A DNA stretch of 64,000 bases, from assembly GCA_041495205.1 (NCBI GenBank), contig JBGQCF010000001.1:133847-197846 (forward strand), written 5' to 3'. The notes under the pieces are model-generated. The model searched no databases and was not told the origin of the DNA. It was given only the letters and a program-made list of their open reading frames with translations. Origin of the DNA: JAHFRG01 sp041495205. Lineage in GTDB: Bacteria > Pseudomonadota > Gammaproteobacteria > Burkholderiales > JAHFRG01. The translations under genes and the position numbers were made by a program. Below, piece by piece: positions 8,524 through 15,516 of this stretch. Numbering within the stretch: position 1 is the stretch's first letter; each line of letters begins with the position of its first letter.

Positions 8524-8865
8524 GATGTTGGTCGAAAGTTGCTTAAGTGCAGTTCAGGTGTTCCACGCGGTTTTCGCGCAACTCAAAAAAATAGTTTGAC
8601 TCGCGATCAGCCATAAAACGACTCGCGGCCATGAGTTACATGAGCACTTAAAAACGTCATCACGCATTTGATATTCGCACGCAGCGACTTGTCATGTATT
8701 TCGTACCAACGCTGTTCGTCTAGAAACGGCATTTCATTCGGTCACGGAATTAAAACTAAATTTTTCACTGAAATGACGACTCGTCATTTCGAAAGCGTTA
8801 GGATGACCGTCCTGGCAATGTTCGTACCTGAGATTCACGAGTAAGTAACGCCGTCCAAGTCACAA
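8524..8865. other. Non-coding gap ahead of the sugar operon
   Basis: This 342-bp gap is AT-richer than its neighbours and no convincing reading frame was seen. It separates the ABC flippase gene from the epimerase-led operon and so should hold that operon's promoter. The one clear structure is the palindrome at 8770-8790, described separately. Confidence 0.6.
8770..8790. promoter_or_regulatory. Perfect 21-bp palindrome, candidate operator
   Basis: Arms GAAATGACGA and TCGTCATTTC are perfect reverse complements separated by one base. The one-base centre argues for a protein-binding DNA palindrome over an RNA hairpin, and no T-run follows on either strand. It lies about 250 bp upstream of the first gene of the sugar operon. 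Confidence 0.5.
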
Positions 8866-10617
8866 TTACCGTGCCTGATGACCTAGCACCATTGCCATTT
8901 CCCCCTCTGCCACCAGCCTGCCCTGTTCGAGACGAAACAGATGATCGCAGTGTTCTACTGTGGAGAGCCGGTGGGAAACGATGAGAAGTGTCTTGTTACC
9001 GTGCAGGGCGCGCACGGCTCTCATGACGTCGTGTTCGGTGGCGGTGTCGAGCGAGCTGGTGGCTTCGTCCAGCACCAGTACCGGCGGGTCATGGTAAAGG
9101 GCACGGGCGATGCCGATGCGTTGGAGCTGGCCACCGGAGAGGCGGATACCGCGCTCGCCAACCAGAGTGTCGAGCCCTTGCGGCGAATCATTGACGAATT
9201 GTTCCAATTGCGCCGCGCGGATGGCGCGCCAAACGGCTGCTTCGTCAATCTGGTCAGCAGGCAGGCCAAAGGCGACATTGCGGCGCAGGGTGTCGTCGGT
9301 AAGGTAAATGGACTGCGGCACATAGCCGATTTGGTCTTGCCAGCCGCGAAGGTTGGTCTGGATGTCAGTGCCATCAACTTTTACGATACCACTGCAAGGA
9401 GTGAACAGGCCGAGGATGATATCTACCAACGTACTCTTGCCTGCGCCACTACCACCGATAAATCCAACGGAGCTGCCTTGAGGAATTACCAGGCTGACGT
9501 TGCATAGGGCCTGAGCATCGGCGGACGGATACTGAAAATTAATCTGATCCAGAACCAGCGCGCTTCTGAATGGAAAGGGCTGGGCGGACTCCGGAACAAT
9601 TGTGGCATCCAGCAGAGCGAATTCGCTGTGCATGGCGTTGATCACCGGCAACGAAAAACGCACGTTTTGAACGGTAGCAATTACACGATTGACCGAGGGC
9701 ATCAGGCGAAAAGCGGCCGCAGTAAATAATCCCAGCGTGGGCAAGAGTGCCTCTAGAGGCTTACCCTGCCCGATCATTACCAACACCAGAGCAGCTAACC
9801 CGCTAACGGCGAGCAGTTCCAGCCAGAGTCTGGGCAACGCTTGTAGAGTGGCTTGGCGCTGAATGAGCTGTGCGCTACCGGCGTTGTGCAACCGGTATTG
9901 GGCCAGGAAATCGCTTTCCCGCCCAAGCAGTTTCACATCCTTGGCGCCCCCCAGCCCCTCTTGCAGGCGCTGAATTCGCAGTCCCTCGTGGAACTGGAGC
10001 GCGACGCCCCAGCGCAAGAGATGGTTGCGGGTGAGGCGATTGAAACCCCATCCGGCCAGAACCAGCGTGCTCATGACCAAAAGCACGCCGAGTGGTTCCA
10101 CCACCAGCAGCATCGCCGAAATGCCGATCAGTACCAACATCTCAGTAATCAGTATCAGGCCTTGCTGAATTACGCTAGTGATGCCGCTGACCTGACCAAT
10201 GGTATTGCGGATCAATTGCGCCGAATTGCGCTGTAGATGAAACGTATAGGGCTGACGCAGATAGCCAGCAAAGAGCCGCTGTGAAAGATCGGCTTGAAGC
10301 CCGGAAACAAAGCGCGCTTGCCGCCAGGCGAGGTATGCAAGAAACAACGCCTTGACCACGTACACACCGACCAGGGTCAGCATGCTGATGATGATCAGCC
10401 GCTCCTGGCTCGGATTGCCGAGGCTATTGAGCCAAGGCGCCAGCACCGGATACTTGGCGGCCAAATTGCTCTGCGTCATCAAGGCCAATACGGGGATGAC
10501 CAGGCCAATACCAAGAGTCTCCAATACCATGCCGATCAACATCAGGCCCAACAATACGATAGCGACGCGACGCTGGTCGAAGGTGAGCAGGTGCCAGAGC
10601 TTTTGTGCGATGGACAT
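8866..10617 (-). CDS. ABC transporter, fused permease-ATPase (lipid-linked glycan flippase type)
   Basis: About 583 residues: five to six membrane segments in residues 1-320, then an ATPase with Walker A GGSGAGKSTLVD near 385, signature LSGGQLQRIGIARAL and Walker B VLVLDEATSSLD near 505, and an H-loop HRLSTVEHCD. The layout matches MsbA/PglK-type exporters that flip lipid A or undecaprenyl-linked oligosaccharides across the inner membrane as homodimers. The ATG at 10617 is preferred to an in-frame TTG nine bases upstream. It follows the rfaH and MarR-type regulator genes and precedes the sugar operon, fitting export of the glycan made there (inference). Confidence 0.92.
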   Translation of the reverse strand: MSIAQKLWHLLTFDQRRVAIVLLGLMLIGMVLETLGIGLVIPVLALMTQSNLAAKYPVLAPWLNSLGNPSQERLIIISMLTLVGVYVVKALFLAYLAWRQARFVSGLQADLSQRLFAGYLRQPYTFHLQRNSAQLIRNTIGQVSGITSVIQQGLILITEMLVLIGISAMLLVVEPLGVLLVMSTLVLAGWGFNRLTRNHLLRWGVALQFHEGLRIQRLQEGLGGAKDVKLLGRESDFLAQYRLHNAGSAQLIQRQATLQALPRLWLELLAVSGLAALVLVMIGQGKPLEALLPTLGLFTAAAFRLMPSVNRVIATVQNVRFSLPVINAMHSEFALLDATIVPESAQPFPFRSALVLDQINFQYPSADAQALCNVSLVIPQGSSVGFIGGSGAGKSTLVDIILGLFTPCSGIVKVDGTDIQTNLRGWQDQIGYVPQSIYLTDDTLRRNVAFGLPADQIDEAAVWRAIRAAQLEQFVNDSPQGLDTLVGERGIRLSGGQLQRIGIARALYHDPPVLVLDEATSSLDTATEHDVMRAVRALHGNKTLLIVSHRLSTVEHCDHLFRLEQGRLVAEGEMAMVLGHQAR

Positions 10618-10629
10618 ATCAATCAAGGA

Positions 10630-10752
10630 TCACAACGGGATATTGTGGACAGTGATACCGTAGGCGCGAATGGCATCGCGAATCCAGAACGAAGACTCAT
10701 GGTGCCGCTCGCTTTCAGGCACGCTACCGCCCTGCCAGGCATGAGCTAGCAT
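10630..10752 (-). pseudogene. 40-codon frame, probable 3' remnant of a larger gene
   Basis: The minus strand encodes a 40-residue peptide starting MLAHAWQGGSVPESE and ending AYGITVHNIPL before a TGA at 10630, 12 bp ahead of the flippase start. Composition looks protein-like and I see no convincing ribosome site. It is most simply the surviving C-terminal end of a deleted gene, though a genuine small protein is not excluded. I do not recognise the family. Confidence 0.3.
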
Positions 10753-10805
10753 ATTGATTTAATTTACTTATATTCTCCGCGCTTGCGCGGGCACTACAAC
10801 CACAA

Positions 10806-11420
10806 TCAAACTTGATTGGATTCCAATCGCAGCACGTCGGGCACCAACAACGGTATATCGCCCGGATGACTACTTATCTCCGCATGACGCTCGCGTGGCT
10901 CGGCAATTTCAGTCAATATGCGCGCATCGTGCATATCGGCTTGGTCTAATACTTTCCAAACGCGTTTACCCAGGAACTGCTCCCGCTCGCTTGTAGGATC
11001 GTAAATGCCCACGATCGTAATATTTCGTTCCATTGCCCGTAACGTCGCGATCTCGGCGAGATCCGATACGCCACACAGGAGCAGGCGCTGCCAGCGGTTG
11101 CGTTCGCATTGATCAAGCAGACGTGAGCAGGAATTTCCTGCTTCTCGATAGAACGACAAAGAGGTGCTCAGATATTCTGCGGTGAGCCGGCTCTTTTCGG
11201 CGAAACCCTTGGGCGTGAGGTAGTACAGGAAGCGGTTCGCCGGTGCCTGTTGAACCTTTACCCAACCCTTGCGGACGCAACGCTTGAGATAGGAGTTGGC
11301 GAGTCCCAGCGCTACCCCGAGCTGGCGCGAAAGATAACGTTGGCTCATTTGCTCGTTACGCTGAACGGTGTCCAGGATCTCGAGCGTACGCGTGTCGTCA
11401 TGGTCGGGTATAGTGTTCAT
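10806..11420 (-). CDS. MarR/EPS-type winged-helix regulator with extra C-terminal domain
   Basis: A 204-residue protein. Residues ~10-75 form a winged helix: LEILDTVQRNEQMSQRYLSR, then LGLANSYLKRCVRKG as recognition helix and a wing VQQAPANRFLYYLTP. This resembles the EPS-associated MarR-like regulators found beside NusG-like genes in polysaccharide loci. Residues ~105-200 form a second, alpha/beta-looking domain (LLLCGVSDLAEIATL) that could sense a ligand. The ATG at 11420 straddles a 16-bp perfect inverted repeat, so expression is probably autoregulated or controlled by an mRNA hairpin. It lies directly downstream of rfaH. Confidence 0.85.
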   Translation of the reverse strand: MNTIPDHDDTRTLEILDTVQRNEQMSQRYLSRQLGVALGLANSYLKRCVRKGWVKVQQAPANRFLYYLTPKGFAEKSRLTAEYLSTSLSFYREAGNSCSRLLDQCERNRWQRLLLCGVSDLAEIATLRAMERNITIVGIYDPTSEREQFLGKRVWKVLDQADMHDARILTEIAEPRERHAEISSHPGDIPLLVPDVLRLESNQV

Positions 11421-11440
11421 TCTGTGAACACTATACCCGA
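11404..11440. promoter_or_regulatory. 16-bp perfect inverted repeat spanning the regulator start codon
   Basis: Arms TCGGGTATAGTGTTCA (11404-11419) and TGAACACTATACCCGA (11425-11440) are exact reverse complements with a 5-nt centre. On the coding (minus) strand the A of the start ATG is the last loop base and TG the first two bases of the right arm, so codons 1-6 lie in the repeat. It can act as a DNA operator or as an RNA hairpin hiding the start codon. Confidence 0.75.
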
Positions 11441-11483
11441 AAACCAAAATAGATCAATAGCAAATTAGGTATTTAGCTTGGGC

Positions 11484-12029
11484 CTAGCGGGTGGGAGGTT
11501 CGAGCTGATCTCGTGCGATTTGGGCCCGTACCTGGTGCCCCAGCATATCTAGGAGCAGTATCACCCGTCCACGCCCGCTTTTGGCAAGCAGGACACCCTC
11601 GTAACCGGCGAGCGGTCCTTCTGCCACCCGCGCCCGGTCGCCGACCGCAAGCTTAGGCTCGGCCCAATCGTGCAGGCCGTCATTGTCCTGCTGAGACTTG
11701 AGGTGCGCCACCAGGTCGTCCGGCACCCGCGCCGGCTCAGTGCCGAAGCGCACCAAGGACATTACGCCCAGCGTCGAACGGATCGGTATCCAGTTGTCGG
11801 TGTGCGAATCCAGGTTGATGAACAGGTAGCGTGGGAACAGGGGTTCGATTACGAGCACACGTTTGCCGCGGCGTTTGCGCGACTGGCGAAGGCGGGGGAG
11901 GTACACGCCATAGCCTTGGCGCGCAAGGTTCGCCAGCGCGACTTCTTCCTGGCGTGGCTTGGTGTAGACCAGATACCAGGACTTCTTGCGCGCTGAACTT
12001 GCAGCCGTCAAGGGCATGCCGATCGACAT
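11484..12029 (-). CDS. rfaH: RfaH-like NusG paralogue (operon-specific antiterminator)
   Basis: A 181-residue protein with the NusG N-terminal domain (WYLVYTKPRQEEVALANL near residue 18, EPLFPRYLFINLD near 62) and a C-terminal KOW domain (VGDRARVAEGPLAGYEGVLL near 128). The KPRQE and PLFPRYLF stretches are typical of RfaH, not housekeeping NusG. RfaH-type factors load on RNA polymerase at ops elements and keep long polysaccharide operons transcribed. It sits at the head of the regulator-flippase-sugar gene string, which it probably serves. I did not find a clear ops sequence. Confidence 0.9.
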   Translation of the reverse strand: MSIGMPLTAASSARKKSWYLVYTKPRQEEVALANLARQGYGVYLPRLRQSRKRRGKRVLVIEPLFPRYLFINLDSHTDNWIPIRSTLGVMSLVRFGTEPARVPDDLVAHLKSQQDNDGLHDWAEPKLAVGDRARVAEGPLAGYEGVLLAKSGRGRVILLLDMLGHQVRAQIARDQLEPPTR

Positions 12030-12171
12030 GTTTTGCGGGACCAGGCCGGAGCTTGTTGCACCCGCGTCATCCCCACAGCCAGAGTGCCATCGCTTCGATA
12101 CACCTCATTTTCGAACTGTGCGAACTATAGCTGCCATACATGTACCCCTGCAGTGCACAAACGATCTTCAT

Positions 12172-12211
12172 TCGAACCAATAAATCCGGCCCCGCCGGTG
12201 ACAAGGATCAT
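12172..12211 (-). pseudogene. rfbB 5'-end remnant
   Basis: From an ATG at 12211 the minus strand encodes MILVTGGAGFIGSN, identical to the start of the intact rfbB at 16591, then diverges into the rfaH upstream region. It is part of a ~200-bp duplicate of the dehydrogenase/rfbB junction (12172-12376 matching 16552-16756, offset 4380 bp). Confidence 0.85.
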
Positions 12212-12376
12212 GGAACCGCTCCGAAAGCACGTATGTACATTAAAATCATGATATCCGGTTTTTCCGATCAGGCCTTAACGATGTTGTCGGCAGGCTCCAG
12301 GTAAACGCCGCGGGTATCCATGATAAGTTTCGCGTGTTTTTTATGCTTTCGTAGTCGAAGGCATCGTGATTGGTAG
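12172..12376. repeat. Direct repeat copy 1: dehydrogenase/rfbB junction
   Basis: About 205 bp closely similar to 16552-16756, in the same orientation. The two copies bracket rfbD-rfbC-rfbA-(four-helix gene)-rfbB. The copy at 16552 is in the intact genes, this one is decayed. Confidence 0.88.
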
Positions 12377-12380
12377 TGGT
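12274..12380 (-). pseudogene. UDP-sugar dehydrogenase 3'-end remnant, frameshifted
   Basis: The minus strand encodes HAKLIMDTRGVYLEPADNI..A and, in another frame, TTNHDAFDYESIK, which together correspond to the last ~40 residues of the intact dehydrogenase gene at 16648-17955. A missing A in the poly-A/T run (six T then ATG instead of six T then AATG on the plus strand) breaks the frame. Upstream (toward 12460) the similarity is lost. Confidence 0.88.
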
Positions 12381-12492
12381 CTCCCGCAGTCTTGAATGAA
12401 AGCTTCGACCGGTTCCCATGTAGGCATACTCGTTCACGCCTGTTTTCGCAATCCATCACGATTATTGTTCGACACTTTAAACGTGCGCGACC

Positions 12493-12672
12493 CTACCTTA
12501 CAAATACTTCGACCATGCCCGCGCGGAACGCGCTGCTCGCTGTAACCAATACGCCCGACGGGGAAAGCGTGTCCGGGAGATCTGCGGCAAGCACACGGTC
12601 ATCGTCCCTTGCGTGATGCCTAGACCCGATCTGGCCCAGCGGTGCGCCTGGAAGTTCACGGCCGAGGCGCAT
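12493..12672 (-). pseudogene. 59-codon unidentified reading frame downstream of rfbD
   Basis: The minus strand is open from a TGA near 12708 to a TAG at 12493; from the ATG at 12672 it encodes 59 residues starting MRLGRELPGAPLGQIG and ending AFRAGMVEVFVR. The composition is protein-like (LVTASSAFRAGMVEVF reads like a domain end) but I do not recognise a family. Together with the rfbB and dehydrogenase remnants it fills the 680-bp stretch between rfaH and rfbD, so it is probably the tail of a gene lost in the same rearrangement. Confidence 0.3.
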
Positions 12673-12711
12673 TCCGGAACGGACGGTCGTGGTCGCAGAG
12701 AAATAGTGCGT

Positions 12712-13572
12712 TCAGACAGCATGTAAATGGCTGTACTCGGCCAGGCATTGCTTCAATGATGATTGCCATGCCGGCAACTCGAGCCCGAAACTTGTCCTGA
12801 ATTTGGTGTTATCGAGCACTGAATTTGCCGGGCGCGCAGCCGGAGTGGGATATTCTGAAGAAGGAATCGAGCGGACGGGTGTGGTCTGGCCTGAGATGCG
12901 CAAGATTTCAGTTGCAAAACCAAACCAGCTTGTTGCGCCTGAAGCACTCAAATGAAATAAACCGGACGTTTCTTTCGGCTCATCGAGGACTCGTGCTGTT
13001 GTTTCGGCGATATCGCGCGCCCAGGTGGGTGCGCCCTGCTGATCGCCGACTACTTTAAGCTCGGGGCGCTCGGCCGCAAGCCGCAGTATCGTGAGAAGGA
13101 AGTTTTTTCCGCGCGTGCTGTATACCCAACCGGTCCGCAAAATCAGGTAATCGGCACCGCTTGCCGCAACGGCCCGCTCCCCAGCGAGCTTGGTTTTGCC
13201 GTATACACTGAGAGGGTTCGGACTATCTTCCTCGGTGTAAGGAGAAGACTTGGTGCCATCGAACACGTAGTCGGTGGAGTAATGCACGAGCAGCGCGCCG
13301 AGGCGCTTTGCTTCTTCCACCATGATGCCGGGAGCGACGCCGTTGACCGCCATCGCCAGATCCGGCTCCGATTCAGCCTTGTCCACCGCGGTATAAGCCG
13401 CTGCGTTGACGATGATGTCCGGCTTGATTTCGCGGATGCGCGCCCTGACTGCATCCGGTTTTGACAGGTCCATTTCTGCGCGGCCCAGCGCGGTCACCTC
13501 GCCGAGCGCGCCAAGCGTGCGTTGCAGTTCCCAGCCGATCTGCCCGTTCTTTCCGGCAATGAGAATTCTCAA
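12712..13572 (-). CDS. rfbD: dTDP-4-dehydrorhamnose reductase
   Basis: A 286-residue SDR that reduces dTDP-4-keto-L-rhamnose to dTDP-L-rhamnose. Seen: GKNGQIGWEL at the N terminus (NADPH site), NAAAYTAVDKAES, STDYVFDG and the YGKTK catalytic pair near residue 130. It is the last gene of rfbACD on the minus strand and overlaps rfbC by 4 bp. Confidence 0.96.
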   Translation of the reverse strand: MRILIAGKNGQIGWELQRTLGALGEVTALGRAEMDLSKPDAVRARIREIKPDIIVNAAAYTAVDKAESEPDLAMAVNGVAPGIMVEEAKRLGALLVHYSTDYVFDGTKSSPYTEEDSPNPLSVYGKTKLAGERAVAASGADYLILRTGWVYSTRGKNFLLTILRLAAERPELKVVGDQQGAPTWARDIAETTARVLDEPKETSGLFHLSASGATSWFGFATEILRISGQTTPVRSIPSSEYPTPAARPANSVLDNTKFRTSFGLELPAWQSSLKQCLAEYSHLHAV

Positions 13573-14111
13573 TCGAATACCTCGGCCTTTTTGAAGGGAA
13601 TGCCGGCGCGGTCTTTCGCCGAGAGCGAGGGCTCGCCGGAAACCTGCCAGGAGATCGCGAGGTCCGGGTCGTTCCAGAGAATGGTCCGCTCGTATTCGGG
13701 GGAATAGTAATCGGTCGTTTTGTAGAGAAATTCAGCGTACTCGGACAAAACCGAGAATCCATGCGCAAATCCCGGTGGAATCCACATCATGAGTTTATTC
13801 TCGCCGGACAGCTTGTTTCCGATCCATTTGCCGAACGTGGGTGACGAACGCCGGATATCCACCGCCACGTCGAACACCTCGCCCGCGGTCACGCGAATCA
13901 ACTTCCCCTGCGGCTGCTTGATCTGGTAATGCAGTCCGCGCACCACGTTTCGTGCCGAGCGTGAATGATTGTCCTGCACGAAGTGGGTTTTTATGCCGGC
14001 TTCCCGGAATGCGCGTTCGTTCCAGCTTTCCAGGAAAAAGCCGCGCGCGTCGCCGAATACTTTCGGCTCGATGAGCAACACGTCGGGAATGGCGGCCGGA
14101 ACAACCTGCAT
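13569..14111 (-). CDS. rfbC: dTDP-4-dehydrorhamnose 3,5-epimerase
   Basis: A 180-residue cupin. Family signatures: EPKVFGDARGFFLESWNE, the VQDNHSRSARNVVRGLHYQ segment with catalytic His, IRRSSPTFGKW, and MWIPPGFAHGFSVLSEYAEFLYKTTDYY with the catalytic Tyr. It converts dTDP-4-keto-6-deoxyglucose to the L-lyxo form. Its ATG overlaps the stop of rfbA by one base and its end overlaps rfbD, so the three genes are translationally coupled. Confidence 0.96.
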   Translation of the reverse strand: MQVVPAAIPDVLLIEPKVFGDARGFFLESWNERAFREAGIKTHFVQDNHSRSARNVVRGLHYQIKQPQGKLIRVTAGEVFDVAVDIRRSSPTFGKWIGNKLSGENKLMMWIPPGFAHGFSVLSEYAEFLYKTTDYYSPEYERTILWNDPDLAISWQVSGEPSLSAKDRAGIPFKKAEVFD

Positions 14112-14989
14112 CAGAAAATCTTGTCCTGCAATAGACTCAGCAAATAGTCGCCGTAGCCGCTGCTTCTGAGGGGCGCCGCAAGCACTTGCAATTGTTTGGT
14201 GGAGATATAACCCATGCGGTAGGCGATTTCCTCGGGACAGGCGATTTTGAGGCCCTGGCGCTTCTCGATGGTCTGTATAAACTGCGAAGCGTCGAGCAAC
14301 GAATCATTTGTGCCGGTATCCAGCCATGCATGGCCGCGCCCCATCACGACGACGTCCAGCTGCTGAAGCTCCCAATAACGCTTGTTGACGTCGGTAATTT
14401 CCAACTCGCCGCGCTTTGACGGCTTCAACGAGCGAGCGATCTCGACCACTTGGGCATCGTAGAAATACAGCCCCGTTACGGCATAGCGGGACCTGGGCGC
14501 AGCCGGTTTTTCCTCCAGGCTCAAAACTTTTCCGTCCATGTCGAACTCAACCACTCCGTAGCGCTGAGGATCGCGCACCGGGTAGGCGAAGATGGTGGCG
14601 CCACTTTCTTTTTTCGCGGCGCTTCGCAGATCTTGCGGCAGTTCGTGTCCGTAGAAGATATTGTCTCCCAGAACCAGCGCGCAGGACTGATTGCCGATGA
14701 AAGACTTGCCGATGAGAAATGCTTGGGCGATGCCGTCCGGCGAAGGCTGAACTGTGTAGGAAATGTCCAACCCCCAGTGCCGGCCGTTGCCGAGCAATTG
14801 TTCAAACCTAGGCGTGTCCTGTGGGGTGGAGATGACCAGAATATCCTGGATCCCTGCCAGCATCAGGGTCGTCAGCGGGTAGTAAATCATCGGCTTGTCG
14901 TACACCGGCAGCAGCTGTTTGGAGACAACCTGGGTTGCGGGGTAAAGCCTGGAACCCGAACCGCCGGCGAGAATAATCCCTTTTCTCAT
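14111..14989 (-). CDS. rfbA: Glucose-1-phosphate thymidylyltransferase
   Basis: A 292-residue nucleotidyltransferase with the signature GIILAGGSGSRLYPATQ at the N terminus, the KQLLPVYDKPMIYYPL stretch, LGDNIFYG (metal-binding Asp) and LEEKPAAPRS. It makes dTDP-glucose, the first step of dTDP-L-rhamnose synthesis for O-antigen or EPS. It is separated from rfbB by a four-helix-bundle gene and octamer repeats, an interruption of the usual rfbBA adjacency. Confidence 0.96.
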   Translation of the reverse strand: MRKGIILAGGSGSRLYPATQVVSKQLLPVYDKPMIYYPLTTLMLAGIQDILVISTPQDTPRFEQLLGNGRHWGLDISYTVQPSPDGIAQAFLIGKSFIGNQSCALVLGDNIFYGHELPQDLRSAAKKESGATIFAYPVRDPQRYGVVEFDMDGKVLSLEEKPAAPRSRYAVTGLYFYDAQVVEIARSLKPSKRGELEITDVNKRYWELQQLDVVVMGRGHAWLDTGTNDSLLDASQFIQTIEKRQGLKIACPEEIAYRMGYISTKQLQVLAAPLRSSGYGDYLLSLLQDKIF

Positions 14990-15011
14990 GCCTTGATCCT
15001 CTTGCAGTATT

Positions 15012-15054
15012 GTGTCATTGGGTGATTCAGTGATTCAGTTATTGGGTGAGTTAC
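15012..15054. repeat. Degenerate octamer repeat, left flank of four-helix gene
   Basis: Reads as units of eight such as GTGATTCA GTGATTCA, then GTTATTGG, then GTGAGTTA. The TAA stop of the four-helix-bundle gene lies inside it. The same unit, on the other strand, forms the right-flank array at 15411-15516. Confidence 0.7.
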
Positions 15055-15398
15055 GGGGCTACGCTCTTGTGCAGACCTGCCAGTAACCGGGACACTTTTT
15101 CAGTCAATTCGAACACCTCGTGGCTTCGCTCAATATAGGCGAGTTCAGACGAAATCAACAACTGCGTTTCGAGCTCACTCAAAGATCCTTTAGCTATACT
15201 TAAGAAATGAGAAAATTCTTTTTGGCCGGATCTGGCCGCGCCTTCCGCTAAATTACTGGGTATGGAAACAGCCGAGCGGCGGATTTGCGCAGTTAAGCCA
15301 TAAATTTCTTCTTTTGGAAAGTTCTGTGTAACCTGATAAACGGTTTTTACCAGGATCATCGCGGCTTTCCAAGCTTCTAAGTTGTAATGCGGTCTCAC
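15051..15398 (-). CDS. Four-helix-bundle protein (S23/IVS family)
   Basis: About 115 residues with the hallmark core QIRRSAVSIPSNLAEG near residue 45 and a preceding YGLTAQ, which define the four-helix-bundle family originally found in 23S rRNA intervening sequences. The GTG at 15398 has a GGAAG site 5 nt upstream; a TTG at 15410 is the alternative. The molecular role of the family is unknown. Here the gene is wedged between rfbA and rfbB and is flanked by degenerate octamer repeats that supply its stop codon, which suggests it arrived as a unit with them. Confidence 0.88.
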   Translation of the reverse strand: MRPHYNLEAWKAAMILVKTVYQVTQNFPKEEIYGLTAQIRRSAVSIPSNLAEGAARSGQKEFSHFLSIAKGSLSELETQLLISSELAYIERSHEVFELTEKVSRLLAGLHKSVAP

Positions 15399-15410
15399 CC
15401 AATCTTCCAA

Positions 15411-15516
15411 TTACTTAATAACCCGGTTACTTAATCACTGAATTACTCAGTCACTTAATCACCCAGTTACTTAATCACTGAATTACTCAGTCACTTAATC
15501 ACTCGGTTACTCATCA
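15411..15516. repeat. Degenerate octamer repeat array, right flank
   Basis: On the minus strand the array reads GTGATTAA, GTGACTGA, GTAATTCA, GTGATTAA, GTAACTGG and then repeats, about 12 units of eight bases, with a higher-order 40-bp period. It encodes the last residues of rfbB (stop at 15491) and runs up to the start of the four-helix gene. Confidence 0.8.

Noticed and set aside
10777..10790. CCGCGCTTGCGCGG hairpin as a terminator before the flippase
   Set aside because: Only six base pairs, two-base loop and no T-run on either strand.
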